DNA of 64,000 nucleotides from Halococcus salifodinae DSM 8989 (GCF_000336935.1 NZ_AOME01000051.1:58013-122012), one strand, 5' to 3'. Positions 37,101 to 46,469 are shown, counted from the first letter of the stretch. The notes: generated from the sequence alone by a model not told the origin. Translations and numbers: made by a program.

Positions 37101-39646
37101 TCACCGCCATCGGTCTCCGCACTCGCGGCGTCCTCGGATTCGGCAGTTGTCGGCTCGCTATTCGACTGCGCGTCGCGGACCCAGTCGTGAACCCGGTTCG
37201 GCGTCGCAGGGATCCGATCGGCGACGACACCGAGCGGTTCGAGCGCGCGATTGATCGACGACGCGATGCTCGCGGGGGCGTCGATCATCCCGCCCTCGCC
37301 CGTGCCTTTCGCGCCGGTCGCGGTGAACGGCGAGGGAGTTTCGGAGTGGTCCATGTCGATGTTCGGGACGTTCTTGATCGACGGCAGGAGGTAATCGAAA
37401 AACGTTACCGCCTGTGGCTGGCCCGATTCGTCGTAGCCGAACTCCTCCATCAGGGCGGCCCCGATACCCTGGGCGATGCCGCCGTGGGCCTGTCCCTCGA
37501 CGATGACGGGGTTCAGCTGGGTCCCGCAGTCCCGGAGCGTGTAGAATTTCAAGATCTCGACCTCCCCCGTTCGCGTATCGACCTCGACGATCGGCGCGTT
37601 GACCGCGAACGCCGCGGTCGGATACACGGGGAACTTGCCGGCGAGCGCCTCGTCGAACTCCGAGAGCACGGTGGCAGGATGCTCGTAATCGTAGCTCGCC
37701 CGCGTGAGCCGGTCGCTGCCACGGCCACCCGCCGCGTCGATCTCGGCGAGAGTCGCGAGATCGAGCGAGCCGTCGCCGTCGCGGCGCTCGACGGCCCCAT
37801 CGCGGTACTGGACCGCGTCCTCGTCGACGCCCCACTCCTCGGCGGCGAGCGTTTCGAGGTTTTCTTTCATCGTTGCACCGAGCCCCTGGGCCGCCCCCGA
37901 GAGCATCACCGCCATCCGGGAGGCAGCGCTGCCGTACTCGGTGGGGGCTGCAACGCTATCCAAATACTCGACTTCGATCGTGCTCGGAAGCACTTCGAGC
38001 TCGTCGGCGAGCAGCTGGGTGACGATGGTCTGGTGGCCCTGGCCCGACGAATCGGTGGCCAGAAACGCGCGCACGTCCCCTTCACGGGTAATCTCGGCAC
38101 GGAGGTGTTCGGGGAGTTCGGCGACATCCTCGCGGTTCCGGTCGTCGAGGGCGTCGCGATCGGTGCGTTGGCGGTCGGTCCAGTCCGACCCACTCGCGCC
38201 AGGTTCGATGTGGAGGGTGTAGCTCACCCCACGATACTTCCCCTCATCGCGGCGCGCCTCGACCGTGTCGAAGTCGAGAAGGCCGCCGTCGACGGCCTCT
38301 CGCTCTTCTACGCGATCCCGGAGGTGATCGAGCGCCGCCGGGTAGTCCCCCGAGTCGTAGATGTTGTGCGAGGCGATCTCGTGAGGCATCTGATCCGGCG
38401 TGACGAAGTTCATCCGGCGGAGTTCGGCGGGATCGAGATCGAGTTCGCGGGCGGCCTCGTCGACGATCATCTCGATGGCGTAGAGGTGTGGCGGAACGCC
38501 GAATCCCCGATACGCCGTCTGGGAGGTCTTGTTCGTCAGCACGAGGTCGTAGTCGTACCGCACATTGGAAATGTCGTAGGCGTCGGTGAGCACCGAGAGC
38601 GGTTTGAGCGCCTGGTTCACGGGATAGTGGGGCCACGCACCGAAGTCGTCGACGAACCACGTGTCGAGTCCCTGAATGATGCCGTCGTCGTCGACCGCGA
38701 GCCGGACCTCGTACTCGCGGTCGGAGGAGTGCATGTCGCCGCCCTGGAGGTTCTCGACGCGATCTTCGACGAATTTTACAGGAGTGCCGTCGAGCTGCTG
38801 GCTCGCCATCGCTGCGAGACAGCAGTACCGGTGGATGGCGATCTTCGTGCCGAAGCTCCCGCCGACGTCGGCGGGAACGTCGAGCGAGACGCGCTCAGGG
38901 GGATAGCCCAGCGTCTCGTACACCGTGTCGTCGACCAGCGTGTGGAGTTGGATGTTGCAGTCGATCGAAAAGGCGTCGTCCTCGGTGTCGTACTCCGCGA
39001 CGACGCCCCCGGTTTCGAGAGGGACGCCCGAGATCCGGCCCCACGAGTACTCGCGCTCGATCACGCGGTCGGCGTCGGCGAACGCCGCGTCGACGTCGCC
39101 GAAGACGAACTCCTCGCCGTCGGGGACGTTGGTACCAACGTCCTCGTGAATGATCGTCTCGTCGTCGAGCGCGTCACGGGGATCGACCACGGGATCGAGT
39201 GTCTCGTACTCGACGTCGATTTCGTCCACGACGTCTTCGGCGGCGTACCGATCGGTGGCGACGACCGCTGCGACGGGTTCGCCGACGAACCGCACCCGAT
39301 CGACCGCGAGCGACCACTCCTCGAACCCGGGGAGACCACAGGGCATCGGATAATATTCTTCCTGGAGATCCGCGCCGGTCAGCACGAGTTCGCAGTCGGG
39401 GTGATCCTCGGCGGCGCTCGTGTCGATCGATTCGATTTCGGCATGGGGGTGGGTCGTCCGGAGGAGTGCCATATGGAGACAGCCCTCGGGCGTGATGTCG
39501 TGGACGTACTCGGCCTCGCCGGTGAGTATGCGGTGGTCCTCGACGCGTTCGAGTCCCGATCCGGTGAACGATTCCGAGCGCCCGTCCGTGCCCGCGTCGG
39601 CACCCGGCTCCGGAGCGGACTCGGGACCGGTTTCGGCCCCCGACAT
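37013..39646 (-). CDS. Molybdenum hydroxylase large (molybdopterin) subunit, xanthine-dehydrogenase family
   Basis: 877 residues from ATG 39646. The catalytic subunit that hydroxylates an electron-poor carbon, usually in an N-heterocycle or aldehyde. It has RVEDHRILTGEAEYVHDI, RFVGEPVAAVVA, DVGGSFGTKIAIH, QTAYRGFGVPPHLYAIE, SGQGHQT and GAKGTGEGGMIDAPASIASSIN, whose Glu (about 784) is the active-site base. The AYXCSFR loop of true CO dehydrogenase is absent, so CO oxidation is unlikely. The last 45 residues form a repetitive Glu/Gly/Arg tail encoded by palindromes and may be dispensable. It overlaps coxS by one base. Confidence 0.9.
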   Translation of the reverse strand: MSGAETGPESAPEPGADAGTDGRSESFTGSGLERVEDHRILTGEAEYVHDITPEGCLHMALLRTTHPHAEIESIDTSAAEDHPDCELVLTGADLQEEYYPMPCGLPGFEEWSLAVDRVRFVGEPVAAVVATDRYAAEDVVDEIDVEYETLDPVVDPRDALDDETIIHEDVGTNVPDGEEFVFGDVDAAFADADRVIEREYSWGRISGVPLETGGVVAEYDTEDDAFSIDCNIQLHTLVDDTVYETLGYPPERVSLDVPADVGGSFGTKIAIHRYCCLAAMASQQLDGTPVKFVEDRVENLQGGDMHSSDREYEVRLAVDDDGIIQGLDTWFVDDFGAWPHYPVNQALKPLSVLTDAYDISNVRYDYDLVLTNKTSQTAYRGFGVPPHLYAIEMIVDEAARELDLDPAELRRMNFVTPDQMPHEIASHNIYDSGDYPAALDHLRDRVEEREAVDGGLLDFDTVEARRDEGKYRGVSYTLHIEPGASGSDWTDRQRTDRDALDDRNREDVAELPEHLRAEITREGDVRAFLATDSSGQGHQTIVTQLLADELEVLPSTIEVEYLDSVAAPTEYGSAASRMAVMLSGAAQGLGATMKENLETLAAEEWGVDEDAVQYRDGAVERRDGDGSLDLATLAEIDAAGGRGSDRLTRASYDYEHPATVLSEFDEALAGKFPVYPTAAFAVNAPIVEVDTRTGEVEILKFYTLRDCGTQLNPVIVEGQAHGGIAQGIGAALMEEFGYDESGQPQAVTFFDYLLPSIKNVPNIDMDHSETPSPFTATGAKGTGEGGMIDAPASIASSINRALEPLGVVADRIPATPNRVHDWVRDAQSNSEPTTAESEDAASAETDGGERAEGARSSPDRRSGGGEQAEGLQTSEDE

Positions 39647-40209
39647 CAGTCCACCTCCGCGTCGGTGTCGGCGTCCACGTTCGTCGCCGAACGCTGTCCG
39701 CCGTTCGTGTCCATCTCGTCGGCGGCCCGATGGACTGCGTCGTAGATGTTCTGGTAGCCTGTACACCGACAGATGTTGTCCGCGAGCCCCTTTCGAATGG
39801 CTTCGTCTGACGGATCGGGGTTCCGTTCGAGGAGGTCGCGAGTCGCCATCACGAACCCGCTCGTGCAGAAGCCACACTGGAGCGCGTGCTCCTCGTGAAA
39901 CGCCCGTTGAACCGGGCCGAGATCGCCGCCCTCGGCGAGTCCTTCGACGGTCCCGATCTCGCGACCGTCGGCCTGGACCGCGTAGACGAGGCAGCTCTTC
40001 ACGATATCGCCGTCGAAACTCACTGTACACGCCCCACAGACACCGTGTTCGCAGCCGACCCGGACCCCGCGGAGACCGCAGTGATTCCGGAGGAAGTCCG
40101 AGAGCTTCAGCCGGGGCTCGACTTCGGCTTCGACTGTCTCGCCGTTCACCGTGAGTGAGACCTCTCGCGTCGGTCGACCCACGGCGTCCTCAGGCGTATC
40201 AGCACTCAT
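39646..40209 (-). CDS. Molybdenum hydroxylase 2Fe-2S subunit (CoxS-like)
   Basis: 187 residues. N-terminal plant-type 2Fe-2S cluster with C53, C58, C61 and C73 (GCEHGVCGACTV, KSCLVYA); C-terminal helical 2Fe-2S cluster with C112, C115, C147 and C149 (LQCGFCTSGFVMA, NICRCTGYQNI). It passes electrons from the Mo centre to FAD. Short acidic tails on both ends. First gene of the coxS-coxL pair; a 9-bp dyad lies just before its start. Confidence 0.92.
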   Translation of the reverse strand: MSADTPEDAVGRPTREVSLTVNGETVEAEVEPRLKLSDFLRNHCGLRGVRVGCEHGVCGACTVSFDGDIVKSCLVYAVQADGREIGTVEGLAEGGDLGPVQRAFHEEHALQCGFCTSGFVMATRDLLERNPDPSDEAIRKGLADNICRCTGYQNIYDAVHRAADEMDTNGGQRSATNVDADTDAEVD

Positions 40210-40210
40210 G

Positions 40211-40238
40211 ATCGACCATGACGTGGATGATGGTCGAT
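40211..40238. promoter_or_regulatory. Operator-like dyad before coxS
   Basis: ATCGACCAT (40211-40219) and ATGGTCGAT (40230-40238) are perfect inverted copies with a 10-bp spacer, so the half-sites are 19 bp apart, about two DNA turns. The site begins 2 bp upstream of the coxS ATG; a TTTAA element lies about 10 bp further out. It is placed to block transcription start, and either nearby IclR regulator is a candidate binder. Confidence 0.55.
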
Positions 40239-40350
40239 ACCGTGTTAAAGCTTTCCGCGGTAGCAGTTCCCTTCCGATTTCGGTGGTTCGGACGGTCGGT
40301 CGGAGCCATCGAGAAGAGGCGATCGGCGGGAGATGGTCGGCGGTCCCGAC

Positions 40351-41568
40351 TCACTCAGACGTGTCGGCCTCATTACCGACGACGCCACGCTCGAACAGCC
40401 GGTCGATGGCCGACTCGTCGTAGCCGGCCTCCCGGAGTATCTCGCGAGTGTGCTCGCCGAGGCGTGGCGGTGGCGATCGGAAGCCGCTCGTCGCGTGTCG
40501 GAAGTTGAGCGGGTGTTCGATGACGGGAACCTCGTGGCCATCATTGCCGGTGACTGTGCCCACGACGTCGCGTTCGGCGGTCTGTTCGTTGTAGAGCGCG
40601 TCTTCGACGCCCTGAACCGGGGCTGCGGGGATACCCGAATCGACGAACAGATCCAGCCACTCGTCGGTCGGCCGGTCCGTCAGCGTCCGCTCGATCTCGG
40701 CCTCGAGATCGTTCATCGACTCGACTCGATCGGCGTTGGTCGCGAACCGCTCGTCCTCGGCGAGATCCTCGCGATCGATCGCTCCACAGAACGCTCGCCA
40801 GAGTTTCCCGTTGAGGCAGGCGACGTTGATGTGGCCGTCGGCGGTCCGGAAGGTCTGATACGGTGCCAACACCGGATCCTTCGTTCCCATCCGCTGTGGC
40901 TCCTCGCCAGCGAACACCTTCCCGGCCTGTTTGGTGAGCCACGGCAGAGTCGCGTCCAACATCCCGAGATCGATATACTCGCCCTCACTGGTGGCTGTAC
41001 GGCGGTAGAGCGCGGTGACGATCCCGAAGGCGGCCCACATCCCGGTAACGAGATCGGTCATCGGTAGTCCGACCTTCGCGGGTCGGCCGTCGGGATCGCC
41101 GGTGACGTCCATGATCCCGCTGAGCCCCTGGACCAGCAGGTCATAGCCCGGTCGCTGCCGCCACGGCCCGGTCTGGCCGAACGCCGAGATGGCACAGTAG
41201 ACGATCTCGTCGTTTTCGGCCGCGATCCGGTCGTAGTCGACGCCGAGCCGTTCGGCGGTCCCGGGCCGGTAGTTCTGGATGAACACGTCGGCTTCGCGCG
41301 CGAGATCGTACAGCGCCTCGCGGCCCGCATCGGATTTCAGGTCGAGTTCGACGCTCCGCTTGTCGTAGTTGACCGTCCAGTAGTACGGCGACTCGCCGTC
41401 GACGAACGGCGGTCCGGAGTGGCGGATGTCGTCGCCAGCGCCGGGCCGTTCGATCTTCACCACGTCCGCACCCTGGTTCGCGAGCATCAGCGAGCAGAAC
41501 CCACCGGTCACGAACGTCGACAGATCGAGGACGGACACACCCTCCAGTACGTACCCGGAAGCGTCCAT
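40351..41568 (-). CDS. CaiB/BaiF family CoA-transferase 1
   Basis: 405 residues, class III CoA-transferase moving CoA between carboxylic acids via an Asp anhydride. Catalytic D172 in GLPMTDLVTGMWAA; other motifs GVSVLDLSTFVTGGFCSLMLANQGADVVKIERP, NYDKRSVELDLKS, VFIQNYRPGTAERLG and SAFGQTGP. It likely activates the acid produced after ring opening. It follows the cyclase-family gene on the same strand by 76 bp. Confidence 0.9.
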   Translation of the reverse strand: MDASGYVLEGVSVLDLSTFVTGGFCSLMLANQGADVVKIERPGAGDDIRHSGPPFVDGESPYYWTVNYDKRSVELDLKSDAGREALYDLAREADVFIQNYRPGTAERLGVDYDRIAAENDEIVYCAISAFGQTGPWRQRPGYDLLVQGLSGIMDVTGDPDGRPAKVGLPMTDLVTGMWAAFGIVTALYRRTATSEGEYIDLGMLDATLPWLTKQAGKVFAGEEPQRMGTKDPVLAPYQTFRTADGHINVACLNGKLWRAFCGAIDREDLAEDERFATNADRVESMNDLEAEIERTLTDRPTDEWLDLFVDSGIPAAPVQGVEDALYNEQTAERDVVGTVTGNDGHEVPVIEHPLNFRHATSGFRSPPPRLGEHTREILREAGYDESAIDRLFERGVVGNEADTSE

Positions 41569-41644
41569 GCAATTACTTGGCGCACCGGGGTGTGAAAAGT
41601 GTTGCCTGCCAGCACCCCTCCCCTGTCATCGGGGCGGGAGCCGC

Positions 41645-42409
41645 TCAGGCTTCGGTGAACGCGACGCACCGACAGACGCTCGACTCGCCGCCGCGGAATC
41701 GCCACGGGAACGTCCCGATCTGCACCCGTTCGTTCAAGAGCTCTTCGGGGACTTGAGCGTTCTCGACGTGGACGATCCCCTCGGGGAACAGTTCAGTATG
41801 CATCAGCTGGTAGCCCTCCGGCGGGAAGATCTCGTCGAGATCGCCGACGCCGAGATGGTCTGCCGCCTCGTCGGCGAGCTCCGGACGGACGTCCCGGACG
41901 ACGGTGTTCATCGGGTGGTCGGCGCTCCCACAGTCGAGGATCAGGTAGTTGAGTTCCTTCTCCGCACACCACTCGGCGAACTCCTGGTTGGGGCCGGGAT
42001 GTTTGCAGAAGAACTTGTGCGGGTCGGCGTCCTCGCGGTGCCACGCGTGCTGTTGATACCCGGTGTGGATGAAGAGGATGTCGCCCTCCCGAACGTCGAC
42101 GGCGTCTTCAATCATCTCGCTGGTGTAGACGTCGTAGTCCCCGACTTCGTCGGAGATATCGGCGATGACCGCCTCGCCGACGAGTTCGTCGAGCGGCATG
42201 CTCTCGATGTCTCGGCCGCTCGCGACGAAATGTTTCTCGCCGTCGAGATGAGTTCCTGTGTGATTCATGAACTCGATCTTCTGGCCGTTGACCTTCTCGG
42301 TGTCGAGGCTTTTCTCGTACCACACCTTCGGGTTGTCGTAGGTCGGCCACGCTGGCGTGTGCTCACACCACGGCTGGGTCAGGTCGTGCATCTCGTACCC
42401 GTCTAGCAT
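41645..42409 (-). CDS. Cyclase-family (kynurenine-formamidase-like) metal hydrolase
   Basis: 254 residues. Metal motif HTGTHLDGEKHF with H50, H54, D56 and H60; the family consensus has Pro where this has Glu, a small departure. Also DLTQPWCEHTPAWP at the start and YLILDCGSADHP. Members hydrolyse formamides, isatin or cyclic amides in a Mn/Zn-dependent way. Here it may open or deacylate a ring intermediate. It has a clear TATA box. Confidence 0.85.
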   Translation of the reverse strand: MLDGYEMHDLTQPWCEHTPAWPTYDNPKVWYEKSLDTEKVNGQKIEFMNHTGTHLDGEKHFVASGRDIESMPLDELVGEAVIADISDEVGDYDVYTSEMIEDAVDVREGDILFIHTGYQQHAWHREDADPHKFFCKHPGPNQEFAEWCAEKELNYLILDCGSADHPMNTVVRDVRPELADEAADHLGVGDLDEIFPPEGYQLMHTELFPEGIVHVENAQVPEELLNERVQIGTFPWRFRGGESSVCRCVAFTEA

Positions 42410-42434
42410 ACGCTCTTCTGGTTCTCGCCCCTCC

Positions 42435-42442
42435 TATAAAAA
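42435..42442 (-). promoter_or_regulatory. TATA box of the cyclase-CaiB transcript
   Basis: TTTTTATA on the minus strand, 26-33 nt before the ATG at 42409: textbook spacing for a leaderless mRNA. Confidence 0.6.
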
Positions 42443-42475
42443 TCCGTGCCGTGGATCGTGCAGCGTCGTCCCCGG

Positions 42476-43237
42476 TCACTGGTAGGCGATGTTGAGTTCG
42501 AGCTCGTTGGTCGCACCGAGCAGGAGCGAGGGAATCTGCTCTTCGAGTCGCTCGCCCTCCATCCGGTGTATCGGGCCGGAGATGCTCAGTCCGCCGATCA
42601 CTCCCCCTTCGGGACCCGTCACCGGCGCACCGACGGCGCGGAGCCCCTCGATGATCCCTTGATCGTTGATGCTGTACCCCCGCTCGCGGGTCGCCCGGAG
42701 CTCGCGATCTAAGGCCTCGCGCGTCGAGAGTGTCTTCGGTGTGACGGACGCGAGCCCACGACGATCGGCGATCCGATCGATGGCCGCCGATGGAACCTCC
42801 GAGAGGATCGCGAGCCCGGCCGCACTCGCGTGGATCGGGACGCGCTTGCCGGGGTGGGTGTTGGCCTCGACCGCGTGACGACCCGAGTGCTGGTGGACGT
42901 AGACGGCTCGCCCGTGTTCCTCGACCATGAACTGGACCCGTTCGTCGACTTCGTCGGCGAGCTCGACCACCTTCTCCTTCGCGAGTCGATACTCGGGTTG
43001 GCACCGTCGAGTGAACTCGCCGAAGTCGAGGAATCGGAGCCCGAGGTGGAACCCGTCGTCACGCTCGACCACGTATTCCCTGTCCTCCAGGGTCCGGAGG
43101 TGTCGGTGAGCCGTACTCTTGCTCACGTCGAGTTCGGTCGCAACGGTGGACAGCGTCGCCGCCCCGTGTTCGCGAAGCAACTCTAGGACGTCGAGCGTCC
43201 GTCCGACCGCACCGATCGTTTCACCATCTGTCGCCAT
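42476..43237 (-). CDS. IclR family transcriptional regulator 1
   Basis: 253 residues. Winged helix at about 8-62 (GRTLDVLELLREHG, SKSTAHRHLRTLEDREYVV), then the IclR effector domain (VHQHSGRHAVEANTHPGKRVPIHASAAGLAILS, REALDRELRATRERGYSINDQGIIEGLRAVGAPV). IclR proteins sense small aromatic or organic acids. Position next to the cyclase-CaiB and Mo-hydroxylase genes suggests it controls them. Confidence 0.9.
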   Translation of the reverse strand: MATDGETIGAVGRTLDVLELLREHGAATLSTVATELDVSKSTAHRHLRTLEDREYVVERDDGFHLGLRFLDFGEFTRRCQPEYRLAKEKVVELADEVDERVQFMVEEHGRAVYVHQHSGRHAVEANTHPGKRVPIHASAAGLAILSEVPSAAIDRIADRRGLASVTPKTLSTREALDRELRATRERGYSINDQGIIEGLRAVGAPVTGPEGGVIGGLSISGPIHRMEGERLEEQIPSLLLGATNELELNIAYQ

Positions 43238-44095
43238 GCGAGAGAGTGTATCACGCGATTCACCTAAGTGTTCCGCATCGTGGGACGTTCAGAACTCTCA
43301 GTACAACCCGCTGCAACGTACTGTATCCGACTTCGAAGAGTTATTTGACTCCTCACACGAGTTCCACGATATGGTACGAGACACGCGCCGCAAGTCGACG
43401 TCGAGACGGCGTCTTCAACCCCTTGTTGAAGCGGTGTCCAGTGGATCTCAGGAAATCGAGGTACGACAGCGGCCCGAGTGCGAGGTTAGAATAACGTCGG
43501 ATCGTTTCGTCATATGGTACGGCTATCAATGTATGTAAGCACGCGTTGTAGATCGGCGATACCAAGCGATGGTCGGCGAGTTCGCCTCAGCGAGAGCAAA
43601 AAGCGATCAAGGCGTAAGGTGGCCGTCCATCGGGAGCATTCGTTGGCCGCGATTCCAGACCAACGAAGTCGAAGACCGATCGTCGATGGATAACCTAACG
43701 AAAGAACGTTCTACAGAGCGGAACTCGTGACTGATAGGGGAATCGAAGTCAGGCCTGGTGTGAGTCGTCTCGATGTCTCTCGTGATCCGATCGCTCTCAC
43801 CTCACGGGGTCGAACCACTATACGTCATCACCATCACGACCGCTAACAAGGATATTGTTGTTACAAAAGTGGGGCAGAAACCGAACGACGCTTCCAGCTC
43901 GACAGCAGATGGCGCTATCTCCATCGGCTCTGTAGGCCTTGGTATCGAACGGTTCCGATTCATGGTTGGTGTTCACATTGTAACCGTCCGTCTTATCGCG
44001 ACGTCGAAACGATCGATCGTATGTCTCGCCAGCAATCTTGGCCGTTCATCGGAAGCGTCTTGCCACGCGTCGGAGTCGTCTCGAAGCGGCGAATA
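43238..44095. other. 858-bp gene-poor gap between two IclR genes
   Basis: No convincing gene. A 70-codon reverse frame at 43353-43565 has no recognised family and ordinary composition, so I do not call it. A perfect 7-bp hairpin (CTTCAAC, CCCTT loop, GTTGAAG) lies at 43413-43431. The region is somewhat AT-richer than its neighbours and could be the decayed remains of a mobile element or lost gene, but I see no transposase motif or end repeats. Confidence 0.5.
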
Positions 44096-44869
44096 TCAGG
44101 AGTACGTCGCGCGAATTCCAATGATCCGCGCCGCCTGGGTCACGATCTCAGGAACTTCCTCGCGGTACCACTCGTCGGCCATGCGCGTCGTTGGCCCGGA
44201 GACGCTGACCGCCGCCAGGATTTCGTCATCGTCGCCGAGGACCGGTGCGCCTACCGCTCGCATCCCAATCAGCCGTTCCTCGTCGTTGAACGCATACCCC
44301 CGCTCCCGGATCGTCTCAAGCTCTCTTTCGAGCTCGTCCCAGTCGGTGAGCGTTCGACCCGTGCGCTCGTCGAGATCGAGTCGTTCTCGGAGGTCGACCA
44401 GTTCGTCCGCCGGAAGGTGGGCGAGGTAGGCTTTTCCGACCGCCGTCGCGTGAAGATCGACGGTTGCACCGATGTGTGAATCGGTCTGGACCCCGCCCTC
44501 GGCCTTCGTCTGGTAGATGTACACGCCTCGGCCCTGCTCTTCGACCATCAGCTGGGCCCGTTCGCCGACCGCACTCACCAGTTCGTCCATCTCCGGTTTG
44601 GCGATCTCGTAGAGGTTCCATCGCTGCCTCGCAGCGTTGCCGAGGTCGAGAAACCCCAGACCGAGGTAGTAGGTGCCCTCGTCCTTCACGACGTAGCCCG
44701 ACTCCCGGAGCGTCTGGAGGTGGTTGTGTACCGTACTCTTCGATCGTCCTACCTCTTCGGCTAGGGTCGTGATCGTCGCCCCGCCTTGATCCCGAAGCAG
44801 TTCGGCGATGGCGAACGACGTTTCGGTAGCGCCGATTCGCTTTTTTGTGACGGCCGGTTCATCGTTCAT
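44096..44869 (-). CDS. IclR family transcriptional regulator 2
   Basis: 257 residues; winged helix at about 12-65 (SFAIAELLRDQGGATITTLAEEVGRSKSTVHNHL) and IclR ligand domain (VYIYQTKAEGGVQTDSHIGATVDLHATAVGKAYLAHLP, RERGYAFNDEERLIGMRAVGAPV). Clearly diverged from regulator 1. It lies downstream of the prpD-liv run, so that set is its likely target. A TATA-like TATTA sits 24-28 nt before the ATG. Confidence 0.9.
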   Translation of the reverse strand: MNDEPAVTKKRIGATETSFAIAELLRDQGGATITTLAEEVGRSKSTVHNHLQTLRESGYVVKDEGTYYLGLGFLDLGNAARQRWNLYEIAKPEMDELVSAVGERAQLMVEEQGRGVYIYQTKAEGGVQTDSHIGATVDLHATAVGKAYLAHLPADELVDLRERLDLDERTGRTLTDWDELERELETIRERGYAFNDEERLIGMRAVGAPVLGDDDEILAAVSVSGPTTRMADEWYREEVPEIVTQAARIIGIRATYS

Positions 44870-44892
44870 GATTCATAACGAGGGCAGCGTCG

Positions 44893-44897
44893 TAATA
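44893..44897 (-). promoter_or_regulatory. TATA-like element of IclR 2
   Basis: TATTA in CTATTACG, 24-28 nt before the start codon, fitting a leaderless transcript. Confidence 0.35.
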
Positions 44898-44953
44898 GCT
44901 CTTGTCGTTCTGTTCACCACTGACGAATCAAAATTCCGGTAGAGTAAATAAAG

Positions 44954-46354
44954 CTACGCTGTTTCGGCCCGGAGTGCGGCCGTCACCTCACGGACGGGCC
45001 GCGAGTCGATGGTCGTGATCGCGTTCATCGCCCACTCGACGTCGCTCCCGTCGAGACCGTGCGCGAGCAGTTCACGCTGTCGCGTCCGTAGCGCTGACTC
45101 GTCGATCGGATCGCGGTGATCGCCTCTGGGGAACGACCGTTCCCCAGTGAGCTCAGTGCCGTCCGCGAACTGGATGGTCGCGGCCGCACCCCACGCCTCG
45201 GGGACCCCCTCGTCGAAGCGCTCCGCCCGCACGAGACGGACGCTCTCGGCGATTTTCTTGACCTCGGGGTCCACGATGGCGGTCGAGGAGAAGTGTTCCA
45301 GCCGGAGGTCGCCGCTCACGAGGTAGCGCGCGAGGACGTACGGCGTGGAGAACTTCGCGGCCGTGAAACTCTCCGGGGCGGGGTTCGCCATGTCGGTCGC
45401 GTTGGCGAACGTCTCGATCTCGATCGATTCGACGGTTTCGGGATCGATCCTGTTCTCCGAGTTGTTCTCCTCAATGGCCTCGCGAAGCGCGTCGAGCGGT
45501 GGGTGAGTGTACCGACACGACGGGTACGGCTTGAAGTAGTTCCGCGTGATCTCCCACCGTTCGCCGAGCGACGCGAAACTCCCCTCGAACTCGCCCTCGG
45601 GGAGCAGCGACTCGAACGGGTCGTACACGACGCCGATCGCGCTCGCCGAACCAGTCAGCCCCGTGAGGGCGGTCCGTGCAGCGCTCACGCCGGCCTGGGC
45701 CGAGAAACCCGCGGTGAAGTTCCGGGCTGGCGGTCCCTCCTCGTAGGGGTCGTGCATCGAGATCACCGCGAGGTTCGCCGCGATCCGGAACGTCTCGCGG
45801 AGCTCTTCCATACTTGCGCCGAAACACTGCGCGGCCGTCAGCGCTGGGCCGACCGTGGTCCACGCCGCGTGGGGATCGCGGAGCAGCCACGGCGTCGCGT
45901 CGTTGAGTCGGTCCTTCATCGCGAAGATCACGCGTTCGAGCCGGACGCAGAGCTCGTACGAGCGGGCGCAGGCGTCGACGAACGTCGCGCCACTCACGGC
46001 TGCGGCCTCCGCCGCGGCGAGGCCGCCGGCGACGATCCCACTCCCGACGTGACCGCCCGTGTCGTGGCCCTCGTCGGTCTCTTGAGCGATCGCCGCCGCC
46101 CCGTTGCAGAGTGCGGCGGCCTCGGGCGTCGTGGTTCGGGCGGTCCCGAGGACGGTCGCCTGGCCGTCACCGAAGTCGGCGTTCGCCCCGACCGCGCCGA
46201 CGCCAGGGGCCGCGGAACCAGCTACGGTCGCACAGAGCACGTCGCCGACGGTCGTCGCGGCGTGGGCGCGGACGTCGTCGGGGATCGGTTCGTCGAGGAA
46301 CTCGTAGACGTGCGCTTCCCACTCGCGCACGGCGTATTCGGTATTGTCGGTCAT
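44954..46354 (-). CDS. MmgE/PrpD family protein 1
   Basis: 466 residues from ATG 46354. Family hallmarks: VGDVLCATVAGSAAPG, AALCNGAAAIAQETDEGHDTGGHVGSGIVAGGLAAAEA, NYFKPYPSCRYTHPPLDALREAI and KFSTPYVLARYLVSGD. Members include 2-methylcitrate dehydratase, cis-aconitate decarboxylase and iminodisuccinate epimerase, so it probably dehydrates or isomerises a branched polycarboxylate. Partner copy lies 115 bp upstream. Confidence 0.88.
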   Translation of the reverse strand: MTDNTEYAVREWEAHVYEFLDEPIPDDVRAHAATTVGDVLCATVAGSAAPGVGAVGANADFGDGQATVLGTARTTTPEAAALCNGAAAIAQETDEGHDTGGHVGSGIVAGGLAAAEAAAVSGATFVDACARSYELCVRLERVIFAMKDRLNDATPWLLRDPHAAWTTVGPALTAAQCFGASMEELRETFRIAANLAVISMHDPYEEGPPARNFTAGFSAQAGVSAARTALTGLTGSASAIGVVYDPFESLLPEGEFEGSFASLGERWEITRNYFKPYPSCRYTHPPLDALREAIEENNSENRIDPETVESIEIETFANATDMANPAPESFTAAKFSTPYVLARYLVSGDLRLEHFSSTAIVDPEVKKIAESVRLVRAERFDEGVPEAWGAAATIQFADGTELTGERSFPRGDHRDPIDESALRTRQRELLAHGLDGSDVEWAMNAITTIDSRPVREVTAALRAETA

Positions 46355-46469
46355 GATATTGGCAGCCTTCGGTGGTGGTTGGATACCGGTCGCGACGGAC
46401 AGCGGCGTCCGAATCGGTTCCGCAAGTGAACGGCCACGGGTCCGTCGGCCGGTCGCGGACAGCGACGAC

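Noticed and set aside
36860..39745. Forward open frame of 961 codons across coxL
   Set aside because: Shadow of the Mo-hydroxylase large subunit; no recognisable domain.
37013..40209. Aerobic CO dehydrogenase (coxSL with coxM and coxG nearby)
   Set aside because: The large subunit lacks the AYXCSFR loop that holds the Cu-binding Cys in true CO dehydrogenase; AYRGFG is a hydroxylase-type loop.
43411..43432. CRISPR repeat fragment (CCCTTGTTGAAGC resembles the end of haloarchaeal repeats)
   Set aside because: Only one copy, no spaced repeats and no cas genes within the window; the likeness is short and partly due to the hairpin itself.
43353..43565. 70-codon reverse frame between the IclR genes
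   Set aside because: No family, no promoter, no partner overlap; may be random.
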